DNA of 64,000 nucleotides, from NCBI GenBank assembly GCA_947475735.1, contig CANJLQ010000004.1:62001-126000 (forward strand), given 5' to 3'. Below are positions 35,982 through 46,061 of the stretch, piece after piece (the first letter of the stretch is position 1; every line of letters begins with the position of its first letter). Source of the stretch: Caulobacteraceae bacterium (lineage in GTDB: Bacteria > Pseudomonadota > Alphaproteobacteria > Caulobacterales > Caulobacteraceae). Both the position numbers and the translations under genes were made by a program. The notes under the pieces are model-generated. The model was given only the letters and a program-made list of their open reading frames with translations. It was not told the origin of the DNA and did not search any database.

Positions 35982-37409
35982 ATGACCCTCCCCGCCCCCT
36001 TTCCGCCGCTCGTCGCCGGCGCCGACGGCCTCGACCGCTACCCCGGCGACACAGCCGCGCTGGCCGCTCGCATGGCCCAGATCTACGGCGTCACCGCCGA
36101 CAAAGTCCTGCCGGTCCGCGGCCTGACCCACGGGCTCGAGCTGGTCTGGCGCCTCGCCGCCCGCGACGCCGGCTCGGTCGAGGCCCCCGACGCAGAGCCC
36201 TACGCCGGACTGTCCCGCATCTATCGTGTCGCCAGCGGCGAGACCGTCGCCACCGTCGTCCGCGCACTCGGCTCGGCCGAGGCGGTGGCCGAGATGGCCG
36301 CTCGCCTCTCACCCGGCCTGCTGGTCGTGGACGAGGGCCTGGTCGAGTTCGCCGACGCCCCCTCCGCCGCCGCCTTGATCGGCGACCACGCGAACCTGGT
36401 CGTGCTCCGCAGCCTGTCCCTGGCCTACGGCCTCGCCGGCGCTCGCGTCGGAGCCGCCCTCGCCCAGTCCGAGACTCTGGCCCGCCTGTCCGAGGTCGTC
36501 GAACTCTACGCCCTGCCCGAGCCCCTCATCCGGCTGGCCATGCAGGCGCTTGACCCGTCGCGCATGATCGAGACCGCCGAACGCATCGCCGGCGTCCGCC
36601 GCGAACGCGACCGCCTCGTGCGCGAGATCGGCCGCGTCATGGTCGTCGAGCCCGGCGTCGGCCCCATCCTGATGGCCCGCCCATCGGACATCGAGGCGAC
36701 GCTCGCCGACCTCGCCCGCTTCGGCGTCGCCGCCGACCGGTCCGGCGACCGTCTGCGCCTGCCCGTCTCGCTCAAGCCTGAGGTCAACGACCGGCTGCTG
36801 GCCGCGCTCGGCCTCGCCGTCGGCAAGACCCGCGCCCATCGCACGGGTCAGGCCGTACGCGATACGAAAGAGACCCGCATCGTCTGCGCCGTCGACCTTG
36901 ACGCCTCCGGCCCGATCAAGATCGAGACCGGCGTCGGTTTCTTCGATCACATGCTGGAACAGGTCGCGGCCCACGGCGGCTTCTCCCTGCGCCTGCAATG
37001 CGAGGGCGACCTCCACACCGACCCGCACCACACCATCGAGGACAGCGCGATCGCTCTGGGCCAGGCCCTGAAACAGGCCTTGGGCGAGCGGCGCGGCATC
37101 GCTCGCTACGGCTTCGTCCTGGCCATGGACGAGGCCCAGGCGAACGTCGCCCTCGACCTGTCGGGCCGTCCCTATCCGGTGTTCGAAGGCAGCTTCTCGA
37201 CGCCCTTCATCGGCGAGTATCGCACCGACCTGACCGCCCACGTCTTCCGCTCCCTCGCCGAGCACCTGGGCGCGGCCGTCCACATCTCGGTCACGGGCGA
37301 CGACGACCACCACAAGACCGAGGCCGTCTACAAGGGCTTCGGCCGCGCCCTGCGCCAGGCCATCCGCATCGAGAGCGACGCTGTGCCGTCAACCAAGGGG
37401 GTGCTGTGA
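35982..37409 (+). CDS. hisB: Fusion of a degenerate HisC-like aminotransferase domain to imidazoleglycerol-phosphate dehydratase
   Basis: A 475-residue uninterrupted frame. Residues about 281-475 are HisB (GVGFFDHMLEQ, DPHHTIEDSAIALGQ, DDDHHKTEAVYKG), which dehydrates imidazole-glycerol phosphate. Residues 1-277 resemble histidinol-phosphate aminotransferase (YPGDTAALAAR, VVDEGLVEF, LAYGLAGARVG, a PEVNDRLLAAL end) but are about 80 residues short and lack the NPNNPTG part. The PLP lysine, expected in S-K-A-Y, is Leu147, and the active-site Tyr after DEA is Leu120. The domain is thus probably not an aminotransferase. A structural or regulatory role is possible. Another hisC must exist elsewhere. 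Confidence 0.85.
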   Translation: MTLPAPFPPLVAGADGLDRYPGDTAALAARMAQIYGVTADKVLPVRGLTHGLELVWRLAARDAGSVEAPDAEPYAGLSRIYRVASGETVATVVRALGSAEAVAEMAARLSPGLLVVDEGLVEFADAPSAAALIGDHANLVVLRSLSLAYGLAGARVGAALAQSETLARLSEVVELYALPEPLIRLAMQALDPSRMIETAERIAGVRRERDRLVREIGRVMVVEPGVGPILMARPSDIEATLADLARFGVAADRSGDRLRLPVSLKPEVNDRLLAALGLAVGKTRAHRTGQAVRDTKETRIVCAVDLDASGPIKIETGVGFFDHMLEQVAAHGGFSLRLQCEGDLHTDPHHTIEDSAIALGQALKQALGERRGIARYGFVLAMDEAQANVALDLSGRPYPVFEGSFSTPFIGEYRTDLTAHVFRSLAEHLGAAVHISVTGDDDHHKTEAVYKGFGRALRQAIRIESDAVPSTKGVL

Positions 37410-37423
37410 TGGGCGCTCTCCAA

Positions 37424-37555
37424 ATCCTCCCCCGTTGGGGGAGGTGGATGCGTAGCGAAGCGAAGCAGACGGAGGGGGCCCGGGCCAAACGCCATCGTGC
37501 GCGGTTGGCCCCCTCCACCGCTTCGCGGTCCCCCTCCCCCAACGGGGGAGGAATT
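37424..37555. repeat. Palindromic repeat between hisB and hisH
   Basis: Arms ATCCTCCCCCGTTGGGGGAGG and CCCTCCCCCAACGGGGGAGG are inverted. The interior has GCGAAGCGAAGCAGACGGAG and its partner CTCCACCGCTTCGCGG. The arm sequence differs from the other his-operon element but the plan is the same. The 3' end supplies GGAGG six bases before the hisH ATG. No other content in the 148-base gap. Confidence 0.85.
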
Positions 37556-37557
37556 CA

Positions 37558-38157
37558 ATGACCACCGCCATCGTCCACCTGGGCGCGGGCAATACGGCCT
37601 CGGTCCAGTTCGCCCTGGAGCGGCTGGGCGCCGACGTCGTCGTCACCTCCGATCCGGTCGAGATCGCCGAGGCCGAGCGGCTGGTCCTGCCCGGCGTCGG
37701 CGCGGCCGGATACGCCATGGCGCGCATGGCCGAACTGGGCCTGACCGACATCATCAAGGCCTTCTCCCGCCCCCTGCTCGGCCTGTGCCTGGGCCAGCAG
37801 TTGCTGTTCGCCGAGAGCGAGGAGAACGGCGGGGCGACCATGCTGGGCTTCATCCCCGGCCGCGTCACCCGCATGCCCGTGCGCGACGACCTGCCCGTGC
37901 CGCACATGGGGTGGTCCCAGCTGAACACCCTGTCCGACGACCCGATCCTGGAGGGCGTGCGGGACGGCGACTACGCCTATTTCGTCCACTCCTACGTCTG
38001 CCCCGACACGCCCGCGACCATCGCCTGCGCCGACTACGGAGCCTCCGTCCCCGCCATGGTCAGAAGCGGCAACCGTTGGGGCTGCCAGTTCCACCCCGAG
38101 CGCTCGGCCGCCGCCGGCGCCCGCATCCTGAAGAACTTCCTCGAGCTGCCCGCATGA
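37558..38157 (+). CDS. hisH: Imidazole glycerol phosphate synthase glutaminase subunit
   Basis: A 199-residue class I glutamine amidotransferase that feeds ammonia to HisF. The nucleophile lies in [12 protein letters not shown], with VPHMGWSQL and QFHPERS completing the triad. Start set by the SD in the preceding repeat. The stop overlaps the hisA ATG (ATGA). Confidence 0.96.
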   Translation: MTTAIVHLGAGNTASVQFALERLGADVVVTSDPVEIAEAERLVLPGVGAAGYAMARMAELGLTDIIKAFSRPLLGLCLGQQLLFAESEENGGATMLGFIPGRVTRMPVRDDLPVPHMGWSQLNTLSDDPILEGVRDGDYAYFVHSYVCPDTPATIACADYGASVPAMVRSGNRWGCQFHPERSAAAGARILKNFLELPA

Positions 38158-38888
38158 TCGTCTATCCCGCCATCGACCTGCGCGGCGGCAAGTGCGTGCG
38201 GCTCATGCACGGCCGCTTCGACCAGGTGACGGAGTACGACCCCGATCCGATCGCCCGCCTGACCGCCTTCGCCGACGAGGGCGCCGAGTGGGTCCACGTC
38301 GTCGACCTGGACGGGGCCGAAGCCGGGCGCGCGGTCCAGCACGACCTCATCGGCCGCCTCGCGGCGACCCATCTGGCCCACATCCAGTCCGGCGGCGGCG
38401 TCCGCTCGGTCGACGACGTCGAGCGCCTGCTGACGGCCGGAGTCTCGCGCGTCGTCGTCGGATCGCTGGCGGTGACGAAGCCCGACGCCGTGGCCGAATG
38501 GCTGGACCGCTTCGGCCCCAATCGCATCACCCTGGCCTTCGACGTGCGCGTCAGCGAGGACGGCGTGCCGACGCCCGCGCTCAAGGGCTGGACGGAGGCT
38601 GCGGGCTTCGACCTGTGGACCGCACTGGACCGCTACCCGGCCGGAACGTTGTCCCACGTCCTCGTCACCGACGTCGGTCGCGACGGGGCCCTGACCGGCC
38701 CCAACCTCGACCTGCTGGCCGAGATCGTCCGCCGCCGTCCCGAGCTGAAGGTCCAGGCGTCGGGCGGCGTCGCCTCAGTGGCCGACATCATCGCCGCGCG
38801 CGACATCGGCTGCGACGGTGCCATCACCGGCCGCGCCATCTACGAGGGCCGCTTCACGGTCGCCCAGGCCATCGAGGCGGTGCAATGA
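38154..38888 (+). CDS. hisA: ProFAR isomerase (HisA)
   Basis: A 244-residue (beta/alpha)8 isomerase acting after HisIE. It begins [17 protein letters not shown] and includes [30 protein letters not shown] and QASGGVASV. Catalytic Asp residues sit in AIDLRGG and VTDVGRDG. The start overlaps hisH and the stop overlaps hisF, both ATGA. Confidence 0.96.
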   Translation: MIVYPAIDLRGGKCVRLMHGRFDQVTEYDPDPIARLTAFADEGAEWVHVVDLDGAEAGRAVQHDLIGRLAATHLAHIQSGGGVRSVDDVERLLTAGVSRVVVGSLAVTKPDAVAEWLDRFGPNRITLAFDVRVSEDGVPTPALKGWTEAAGFDLWTALDRYPAGTLSHVLVTDVGRDGALTGPNLDLLAEIVRRRPELKVQASGGVASVADIIAARDIGCDGAITGRAIYEGRFTVAQAIEAVQ

Positions 38889-39652
38889 CCGCCCGCCGCA
38901 TCATCCCCTGCCTCGACGTCAAGGACGGCCGCGTGGTCAAGGGCGTCCGCTTCGAGGGCCACGTCGACATGGGCGACGCCGCCGAGCTCGCCGCCCGCTA
39001 TCGCGATCAGGGCGCCGACGAGCTGGTCTTCTACGACATCACCGCCAGTCCGGAGGGCCGCACGCTGGACTACGGCTGGGTGCGCGACATCGCGCGCTTG
39101 CTGGACATTCCGTTCTGCGTCGCGGGCGGCATCCGTACGGTCGATCAGGCCGCTGCCTGTCTCGACAACGGGGCCGACAAGGTCTCGATCAACTCGCCCG
39201 CCCTGGAGCGCCCCGAGCTGATCACGGAGATGGCCGAGCGGCTGGGCAGCCAGTGCGTGGTCGTCGGCGTCGACAGCCGCCGCGAGGACGGCGACTACGT
39301 CGTGCACAAATACACGGGCGATCCGAACGCCCGGCGTCTGGCGGGCAAGAAGACCATGGAGTGGATCGTGGAGGCGCAGGATCGAGGCGCGGGCGAGATT
39401 GTCCTGAACTGCATCGACCAGGACGGCGTGAGGCGCGGCTACGACACCGCCCAGTTGTCGGATGCGCGCAGCCGCCTGACCATTCCGCTCGTGGCCTCGG
39501 GCGGCGCGGGATCGCGGTCGCACTTCCTCGACGTCTTCGACCGGGCCAATGTGTCGGGCGCGCTCGCCGCCAGCGTCTTCCACTCCGGCCAGATCGCCGT
39601 GCCGGACCTGAAGGCCTATCTGGCCGGCGCAGGCGTGGAGGTAAGGCAATGA
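38885..39652 (+). CDS. hisF: Imidazole glycerol phosphate synthase cyclase subunit
   Basis: A 255-residue (beta/alpha)8 cyclase that partners His[19 protein letters not shown] with the catalytic Asp, [29 protein letters not shown] with the second Asp, and [11 protein letters not shown] are seen. ATGA overlaps at both ends indicate tight translational coupling with hisA and hisIE. Confidence 0.97.
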   Translation: MTARRIIPCLDVKDGRVVKGVRFEGHVDMGDAAELAARYRDQGADELVFYDITASPEGRTLDYGWVRDIARLLDIPFCVAGGIRTVDQAAACLDNGADKVSINSPALERPELITEMAERLGSQCVVVGVDSRREDGDYVVHKYTGDPNARRLAGKKTMEWIVEAQDRGAGEIVLNCIDQDGVRRGYDTAQLSDARSRLTIPLVASGGAGSRSHFLDVFDRANVSGALAASVFHSGQIAVPDLKAYLAGAGVEVRQ

Positions 39653-40272
39653 TAGACCCCACCACCCTCGACTTCAACAAGGGCGGCGGCCTGATCCCCG
39701 CGATCGTCCAGGACGCCGATACGCTCCAGGTCCTGACGCTCGCCTACATGGACCGAGCCGCGCTGGACGAGACGATCCAGTCCGGCGAGGCCACATTCTT
39801 CTCGCGCAGCCGGGGCGGCCGGTGGAGGAAGGGCGAGACCAGCGGCAACCGGCTGACCGTCGTCGCCATCACCCCCGACTGCGACGGCGACGCCCTCGTG
39901 CTCGCCGTCCGTCCGATGGGTCCGGCCTGTCACCTGGGCACCACCAGCTGTTTCGGCGAGGACGACGCGCCGGGGCTCGGCCGCATCGCCCGGCTCGAGC
40001 GGACCATCGCCGAACGGGCCTCTGCCGACCCCGCCTCCAGCTGGACCGCGAAGCTGCTGGCCCAGGGTCCAAAACGCGCGGCGCAGAAGGTCGGGGAGGA
40101 GGGCGTGGAGACCGCGCTAGCGGGCGCCGCTGGTCCCGACGAGGAACTGGCGTCCGAGGCTGCGGACCTGATCTACCACTTGCTCGTTCTGTTACGGTCG
40201 CGTCACTTGTCGTTTCAGGCGGTGCTGGACGTGTTGGCCTCGCGCGAGCGACCGGCCAAACAGCCACAATAG
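39649..40272 (+). CDS. hisIE: Bifunctional phosphoribosyl-AMP cyclohydrolase / phosphoribosyl-ATP pyrophosphatase
   Basis: A 207-residue fusion. His[17 protein letters not shown] plus CDGDALVL and [10 protein letters not shown] for metal ligands. HisE: the MazG-like helix bundle with [13 protein letters not shown] and [17 protein letters not shown]. It catalyses steps two and three of the pathway. Last gene of the his operon. Zwf follows after 42 bases with its own strong SD. Confidence 0.95.
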   Translation: MIDPTTLDFNKGGGLIPAIVQDADTLQVLTLAYMDRAALDETIQSGEATFFSRSRGGRWRKGETSGNRLTVVAITPDCDGDALVLAVRPMGPACHLGTTSCFGEDDAPGLGRIARLERTIAERASADPASSWTAKLLAQGPKRAAQKVGEEGVETALAGAAGPDEELASEAADLIYHLLVLLRSRHLSFQAVLDVLASRERPAKQPQ

Positions 40273-40314
40273 ACCACGGAGGCTCGAACCTCCGATCCAA
40301 GGAGACGAGCGAGC

Positions 40315-41775
40315 ATGACGGCTCTGGTGCTGTTCGGCGGCGGCGGCGATCTGGCGATGCGGATGCTCCTGCCGTCGCTCTATTTCCTCGAGCACGACGG
40401 CCTGCTGCCTGACGGTCTGAAGATCATCGGCGCGGCGCGCTCGGAAGAGACCCGCGAGGAATACGTCGGCAAGGTCCGCACCGCCGTCGAGGGCAAGGCC
40501 AAAGCCGACGACGCCTGGTCCGACGACGCTTGGTCGAAGCTGGAAGCCCGCCTCGACTACCTCGCCGTCGACGCCACCTCGGCCGAGAGTCTGAAGCCTC
40601 TGCGCGACAAGGTCGGGTCGGGCTCGGTGACCTCCTTCCTCGCCGTGTCGCCGTCGCTGTACGCCCGCATCGTCACCGCCATGCGGGCGGCGGGCTTGGC
40701 CGAGCCCGAAGACCGCGTCGTCCTGGAAAAGCCGGTCGGCCGCGATCTGGAGAGCTTCCGCGCCATCGACGACGCGGTGGCCGACGCGTTTGGCGAGCAT
40801 CAGGTGTTCCGGATCGACCACTATCTGGGCAAGGAGACGGTCCAGAACCTGATCGCCCTTCGGTTCGGCAACACCATCTTCGAGCCGCTCTGGAACAATC
40901 TGTCGATCGACCACGTCCAGATCACGGTCGGCGAGACCGTCGGCGTCGGCGACCGCTGGCCCTACTACGACGAGTACGGTGCCCTGCGCGACATGCTGCA
41001 GAACCACATGCTCCAGCTCCTTTGCCTGGTCGCCATGGAGCCACCCAGCGACCTCGACCCGGACTCGGTCCGGAACGAGAAGGTCAAGGTGCTGCGGTCG
41101 CTCCGCCCCGTCACCCCCGACGAGGTCGAGCGCGTCACCGTGCGCGGCCAGTATGTCTCGGGCACGGTGGAGGGCAGCCGGGCCAAGGGCTACGACGAGG
41201 AGCGCGGGGCCGACAGCGACACCGAGACCTTCGTCGCCATCCGCGCCGACATCGACAACTGGCGCTGGGCGGGCGTGCCCTTCTTCATGCGCACCGGCAA
41301 GCGCCTGCCGGAGAAGCGCACCGAGATCGTCATCCAGTTCAAGCCGGTGCCGCACTCGATCTTCGACCGCGACTCCAAAGGCGAGGTCCGCGCCAACCGC
41401 ATGGTCATCGAGCTCCAGCCCGAGGAAGACATCTCCCTGACCGTCATGAACAAGCGGCCGGGCCTCGATCAGAAGATGCAGCTCCAGCGCATCGACATGT
41501 CCCTGTCCTGGGGCGTGAACCAGAAGGGGGCCAAGCCGCCGCGCCGCCGTATCGCCTATGAGCGTCTGCTGCTGGACGCGCTGAACGGCGACTCCACCCT
41601 GTTCGTGCGCCGCGACGAAGCGGAAAAGGCCTGGGAATGGGTCGACGGCGTCTCCGCCTCCTGGTCCGAGGGCAAGGTCCAGCCCATGCCCTATCGCGCG
41701 GGCACCTGGGGCCCGGACGCGGCAGACCTGCTGCTGGCGCGCACCGGCCGGGAGTGGAAGACCAATGCAGGTTGA
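40315..41775 (+). CDS. zwf: Glucose-6-phosphate 1-dehydrogenase
   Basis: A 486-residue NADP-linked enzyme opening the Entner-Doudoroff route. LFGGGGDLAMRMLLPSLY is the dinucleotide motif, RIDHYLGKETVQN carries the catalytic histidine, and FFMRTGKRLPEKRTEI follows. SD AAGGAG is at 40300. The last bases overlap pgl by 11, indicating co-translation. Confidence 0.97.
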   Translation: MTALVLFGGGGDLAMRMLLPSLYFLEHDGLLPDGLKIIGAARSEETREEYVGKVRTAVEGKAKADDAWSDDAWSKLEARLDYLAVDATSAESLKPLRDKVGSGSVTSFLAVSPSLYARIVTAMRAAGLAEPEDRVVLEKPVGRDLESFRAIDDAVADAFGEHQVFRIDHYLGKETVQNLIALRFGNTIFEPLWNNLSIDHVQITVGETVGVGDRWPYYDEYGALRDMLQNHMLQLLCLVAMEPPSDLDPDSVRNEKVKVLRSLRPVTPDEVERVTVRGQYVSGTVEGSRAKGYDEERGADSDTETFVAIRADIDNWRWAGVPFFMRTGKRLPEKRTEIVIQFKPVPHSIFDRDSKGEVRANRMVIELQPEEDISLTVMNKRPGLDQKMQLQRIDMSLSWGVNQKGAKPPRRRIAYERLLLDALNGDSTLFVRRDEAEKAWEWVDGVSASWSEGKVQPMPYRAGTWGPDAADLLLARTGREWKTNAG

Positions 41776-42466
41776 GACCTTCCCCAACACCGACGCCTGG
41801 GCCGCCGCCATCGCCGCGCGGCTGGAGGAGACCCTCGCCGCCGCCGTCATCGCCAACGGCCGCGCGGTCTTCGCCGGTCCCGGTGGGACGACGCCCTCGC
41901 CGATCTACGCCCGCCTGGCCCAGGCCGACATCGGCTGGAACAAGATCGCCGTCACCCTGGTCGACGAGCGTAATGTGCCGGATACCTCGCCGGACTCCAA
42001 CGCCCGCCTGATCCGTGACGTCCTGCTGCAAGGCCCTGCCGCCGCAGCCCGCTTCATCCCGCTCTATTCCCCCGCCGTCACCGTGGACCGCGCCGCTGCG
42101 CTCGCCGCCCATGCCCTGACGCAAGCCGGAGAGCGTTTCGACGCCGTCCTTCTCGGCATGGGCGAGGATGGCCATATCTGCTCCATGTTCCCCGAAAGCC
42201 CGACGCTGAAGACCCTGCTGACCCCGACGCTCAAACCCACCGTGCTCGGTGTCCCGCCTGGCCGCGACGGGGCCGCCCCGCCGCAAGAGCGTCTGTCGAT
42301 CAACCTGCCCTGGCTGATGACGGCCGGTCGCGTCATCCTGGGCCTGAAGGGCTCCGTGAAGCGTTCCGTCTTCGAACGCGAGGCCCGGGGCGATCCCGCC
42401 ACCCAGCCGATCGCCGCCCTGATCGCGGCCAAGGTCCCGCTCGAAGTCGTCTGGACGGAAGGCTAA
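41765..42466 (+). CDS. pgl: 6-phosphogluconolactonase
   Basis: A 233-residue lactonase of the NagB-like fold. AGPGGTTPSPIY, TLVDERNVPDTSPDSNARL and LLGMGEDGHICSMFP are the conserved segments. It hydrolyses the product of Zwf. It starts inside zwf and ends three bases before edd. Confidence 0.95.
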   Translation: MQVETFPNTDAWAAAIAARLEETLAAAVIANGRAVFAGPGGTTPSPIYARLAQADIGWNKIAVTLVDERNVPDTSPDSNARLIRDVLLQGPAAAARFIPLYSPAVTVDRAAALAAHALTQAGERFDAVLLGMGEDGHICSMFPESPTLKTLLTPTLKPTVLGVPPGRDGAAPPQERLSINLPWLMTAGRVILGLKGSVKRSVFEREARGDPATQPIAALIAAKVPLEVVWTEG

Positions 42467-42469
42467 GCC

Positions 42470-44344
42470 ATGCCCCTGCACCCCGTGGTCAAAGAGGTCA
42501 CCGACCGCATCGTCGCTCGCTCGCGCGACACCCGGTCCGACTACCTCCGCCGCATGGACGCCGCCCGCGACTCGGGCGTCGGTCGCGCCAAGCTGTCCTG
42601 CGCCAACTGGGCCCACGCCTTCGCCGGCCAGACCATCGCCGACAAGCTGACGGCCATGACGGGCAAGACGCCCAATGTCGGCGTCGTCACCGCCTACAAC
42701 GACATGCTCTCGGCGCATCAGCCGTTCGAGCGCTTTCCCCAGATCATCCGAGACGCCGTGCGGGAGGTCGGCGCCACGGCCCAGGTCGCGGGCGGCACCC
42801 CGGCCATGTGCGACGGGGTCACCCAGGGCCGACCGGGTATGGAGCTGTCGCTCTTCAGCCGCGACGTCATCGCCATGTCGGTCGGCGTGGCCCTGACGCA
42901 CGACGCCTTCGACGCCGCCCTGTGCCTGGGCGTCTGCGACAAGATCGTGCCCGGCCTGTTCATGGGCGCGCTGGCGTTCGGCCATCTGCCGGTGATCTTC
43001 GCCCCTGCCGGACCGATGCCCAGCGGCATCCCCAACGCCGAAAAGGCCCGCGTCCGCGCCGAGTACGCCCAGGGCAAGGTCGACCGTCAGACCCTGCTGC
43101 AGAGCGAGATCGGCTCCTACCACTCGCCCGGCACCTGCACCTTCTACGGTACGGCCAACTCCAATCAGATGATGATGGAGATCTGCGGCCTGCACATGCC
43201 CTCGACCGCCTTCGTCCACCCGGAGACCGGCCTGCGCGACGCCCTCACCGCCGCCGCCGCCAAACAGGCCGTGAAGCTGGCCGAGAGCGGGACCGGCCGC
43301 ATGGCCGACGTCGTGGACGAGAAGTCCATCGTCAACATGATCGTGGCCCTGCTCGCCACCGGCGGCTCGACCAACCACGCCATCCATCTGGTCGCCATGG
43401 CGCGCGCGGCCGGGGTGCTGATCGACTGGACCGACATGGATCAGCTGTCGTCCGTCACGCCCTTGCTGGCCCGGGTCTATCCGAACGGCTCGGCCGATGT
43501 GAACGCCTTCCAGGCCGCGGGCGGCGTCGCCTTTGTGACGCGGGAGTTGGCGCAGGCCGGGCACATCCACTCCGACGTCCAGACCATCATGGGCCCGGGC
43601 ATCCACCACTATTTCCAGGAACCGTCGATGGTGGACGGCGCGCTGGTCTGGAGGGACGGCGTCGCACAGAGCCTCGACACCGACATCCTGCGCCCCGTCT
43701 CCGATCCCTTCGACAAGGAAGGCGGCCTGCGCCTCGTTCACGGCAACCTCGGCCGGGCCGTCATCAAGGTCTCGGCGGTCAAGCCCCAGCATCGCATCGT
43801 CGAGGCCCCCGCCTTCGTCTTCGACCGCCAGGAAGACGTGCTCGCAGCCTTCAAGGCGGGGGATCTGGATCAGGGCGGCGTCATCGTGCTCCGCTTCCAG
43901 GGCCCCAAGGCCAACGGCATGCCCGAGCTGCATTCCCTCTCGCCCCTGATGAGTGTGCTGCAGGATCGTGGCGTCCCCATCGCGCTTGTCACCGATGGCC
44001 GCATGTCCGGTGCCTCCGGCAAGACGCCCGCCGCCATCCACGTCACGCCCGAGGCATTGGAGGGCGGCCCGCTCGCCTTCATCCAGACCGGCGACATCGT
44101 CCGCCTTGACGCCGAGGCCGGGGTGCTCACCACGACCGCCGACCTATCCTCGCGCCCCGCCGCGACGGCTGACGACGTCCAGTCCTGGGGCTATGGCCGC
44201 GAGCTGTTCGGAGCCTTCCGAGCCTCGGTCTCCTCCGCCGAGGAGGGCGCCTCGGTTTGCTTCCAGGCCAAGCCCACCGCCCGCCAGCCCGAACTGCGCG
44301 ACGTCGCCGATCACAACATCCAGAACAGAGAGGTGGATGCGTGA
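42470..44344 (+). CDS. edd: Phosphogluconate dehydratase
   Basis: A 624-residue IlvD/Edd-family iron-sulfur dehydratase that makes [48 protein letters not shown] [12 protein letters not shown], and [20 protein letters not shown] contain the cluster cysteines. [23 protein letters not shown] closes the active site. The aldolase eda is not in this window. Confidence 0.96.
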   Translation: MPLHPVVKEVTDRIVARSRDTRSDYLRRMDAARDSGVGRAKLSCANWAHAFAGQTIADKLTAMTGKTPNVGVVTAYNDMLSAHQPFERFPQIIRDAVREVGATAQVAGGTPAMCDGVTQGRPGMELSLFSRDVIAMSVGVALTHDAFDAALCLGVCDKIVPGLFMGALAFGHLPVIFAPAGPMPSGIPNAEKARVRAEYAQGKVDRQTLLQSEIGSYHSPGTCTFYGTANSNQMMMEICGLHMPSTAFVHPETGLRDALTAAAAKQAVKLAESGTGRMADVVDEKSIVNMIVALLATGGSTNHAIHLVAMARAAGVLIDWTDMDQLSSVTPLLARVYPNGSADVNAFQAAGGVAFVTRELAQAGHIHSDVQTIMGPGIHHYFQEPSMVDGALVWRDGVAQSLDTDILRPVSDPFDKEGGLRLVHGNLGRAVIKVSAVKPQHRIVEAPAFVFDRQEDVLAAFKAGDLDQGGVIVLRFQGPKANGMPELHSLSPLMSVLQDRGVPIALVTDGRMSGASGKTPAAIHVTPEALEGGPLAFIQTGDIVRLDAEAGVLTTTADLSSRPAATADDVQSWGYGRELFGAFRASVSSAEEGASVCFQAKPTARQPELRDVADHNIQNREVDA

Positions 44345-44358
44345 CGGCCGCCAGGCGG

Positions 44359-44603
44359 TTCATCACGGCGAGCACAGCGGGTGCACGGAGAACACGGCGA
44401 CACCGAACAGATGGTCAGGCCGTCGACTGCTCGCCTCGAACCTCGGGATTGATCGGAGGGGCGGCTTCGCCGCCAAAGATGCGTTTCGACGCGAAGCGTC
44501 CATCCTACTGTCGGCAGGCTGCGCCAAGTGACCGATCGACGCCTTTCCCGTCTGCTCGGTCTCGCCGTGTTCTCCGTGCACCCACTGTGCTCGCCGTGAT
44601 GAA
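44359..44603. repeat. 245-base inverted-repeat element between edd and glk
   Basis: Two 52-base arms at 44359-44410 and 44552-44603 are reverse complements with three mismatches (left arm begins TTCATCACGGCGAGCACAG). The 141-base centre has no convincing ORF. No target duplication is obvious. It looks like a MITE or REPIN-type element. Its RNA could form a long hairpin between two genes of one operon. Confidence 0.85.
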
Positions 44604-44639
44604 ACTCTTCCACTCGCCGCCCCAGACCGGATCAAGGCC

Positions 44640-45611
44640 ATGAGCGCTTCCAGGACCCTCCTCGTCGGCGACGTCGGTGGCACCAACGCCCGGTTCGCCA
44701 TCGCCACCTGGAAGGACGGCCTGCCCGTCCTCGATCACCACGAGAGCTTCCCCGCCGAACAGTATCCGACCTTCCTCGAAGGCGTGGCCGCCTTCATCGA
44801 CGGCTGCGAGATCAAGCCGTCCGGCGGCGTCATCGCCGTGGCCGGGCCGGTCGAGGACGGCGCCATCGACCTGACCAACTCGCCCTGGGCGGTCTCGGAA
44901 ACGGAGCTCGCCACGCTGGGTCTCAACCCCGTAAAGCTCATCAACGACTTCGAGGCCCTGGCGTGGGGCGCGCCCATCGTCCCTGCGTCGGATCTCGTCC
45001 ACCTCGGCGGTCCCGAGACCGGCGATCCGCACGCCACGCTGGCGGTGCTCGGCCCCGGCACCGGCTTCGGCGTCTCGGCCCTGATCCGGAACGCTCACGG
45101 CCAGGAGATGGCCATGCCGTCCGAGGGCGGCCACGCCTGCTTCCCGCCCGGCGACACGGTCGAGGACGAGATCCTGCGCATCCTGCGCGAACGCTACGAC
45201 CGCGTCTCCATCGAGCGCCTGATCTGCGGCCCGGGCCTTCTGAACATGCACCGCGCCCTCGCCCGCATCGAGGGCCGCGAGACCCACGTCGACGACCCCG
45301 CCGAGATCACGCGCGAGGCGCTCGAGGACTGGGACAGCCCCTGCGGCGCCACCCTGGCCCGCTTCTGCGCCATCCTGGGCGCCGTCGCCGGCGACATCGC
45401 CCTGACCACCGGCGCGCGCGGCGGCGTCTACATCGCGGGCGGCATCGCGCCGCGCATCCTGGACTTCCTCAAGGCCAGCCCCTTCCGTCGCCGGTTCGAA
45501 CGCAAAGGTCGTTTCAAAGACTACATGGCCGACATCCCGACCTGGGTCATCACCCACAAGCACGCGGCTCTGCTGGGCGCGGCGCGCGTGGCCTTCGCGG
45601 AGACGGCATAA
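44640..45611 (+). CDS. glk: Glucokinase
   Basis: A 323-residue glucokinase of the bacterial Glk/ROK-related family. LVGDVGGTNARFA is the phosphate-1 motif, AVAGPVEDGAIDLTNSPW and LINDFEALAWG follow with the catalytic Asp, and AVLGPGTGFGVSAL and SEGGHACFPP bind ATP and sugar. It feeds glucose-6-phosphate to zwf. A repeat element separates it from edd. Confidence 0.96.
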   Translation: MSASRTLLVGDVGGTNARFAIATWKDGLPVLDHHESFPAEQYPTFLEGVAAFIDGCEIKPSGGVIAVAGPVEDGAIDLTNSPWAVSETELATLGLNPVKLINDFEALAWGAPIVPASDLVHLGGPETGDPHATLAVLGPGTGFGVSALIRNAHGQEMAMPSEGGHACFPPGDTVEDEILRILRERYDRVSIERLICGPGLLNMHRALARIEGRETHVDDPAEITREALEDWDSPCGATLARFCAILGAVAGDIALTTGARGGVYIAGGIAPRILDFLKASPFRRRFERKGRFKDYMADIPTWVITHKHAALLGAARVAFAETA

Positions 45612-45694
45612 CGTCGTTCGGATTTTATCTCACGCGCTCGTGAACCCGGCGTGATCGGCGGCGTTTCCCCGACTTCACAAGGAAGGGATATCCC

Positions 45695-45976
45695 ATGCGT
45701 AAACTGACGATCGCCTCCATCGCCGTCGCCGCCATGGCCGGCCTCGCCGCCTGCGGCGAAAGCCCCGAGGACGCCGCCGCCGAACAACAGGCCGACGCCT
45801 TGGAAGCCCAGGCCGATGCCGCCCCGACCGAAGCCCAGGAGCAAGCCCTGAACGCCGAGGCCGACCGCATCGAGCAGCAGGCCGGCAACGCCGACGGCGG
45901 CCTGACGACCGAGAACACGCCGAACACCTCGCCCTCGATCCCGTCGAGCGAAGGCGGCATGGCCCCGGCCAACTAA
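45695..45976 (+). CDS. Small Glu/Ala-rich lipoprotein
   Basis: A 93-residue predicted lipoprotein. The signal ends with a lipobox GLAAC and the mature part (GESPEDAAAEQQADALEAQADAAP) is acidic, helical and Gln/Ala-rich. A disordered NTSPSIPSSEGG tail follows. Unknown function. SD AAGGGA precedes ATG. A strong hairpin terminator lies 45 bases downstream. Confidence 0.78.
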   Translation: MRKLTIASIAVAAMAGLAACGESPEDAAAEQQADALEAQADAAPTEAQEQALNAEADRIEQQAGNADGGLTTENTPNTSPSIPSSEGGMAPAN

Positions 45977-46020
45977 GGACCCCCGGCGGGCCTCATGACC
46001 CCGCCGATCCTTCGGAAGAC

Positions 46021-46052
46021 GGCCCCCGTCGCGATCGCGGCGGGGGCCTTTC
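46021..46052. terminator. Bidirectional hairpin terminator
   Basis: GGCCCCCG pairs with CGGGGGCC around a palindromic TCGCGATCGCGG centre, followed by TTT. It lies between the lipoprotein gene and the convergent acyl-CoA synthetase gene and could serve both. Confidence 0.8.
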
Positions 46053-46061
46053 GCTGCTTGG

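Noticed and set aside
35982..36815. Separate hisC gene or frameshifted pseudogene before hisB
   Set aside because: The frame runs without interruption into HisB with no internal SD and start at the junction, so it is a single fused gene with a degenerate first domain.
41444..44041. 865-residue minus-strand ORF opposite pgl and edd
   Set aside because: Same bias artefact. It crosses two well-conserved genes and resembles no protein.
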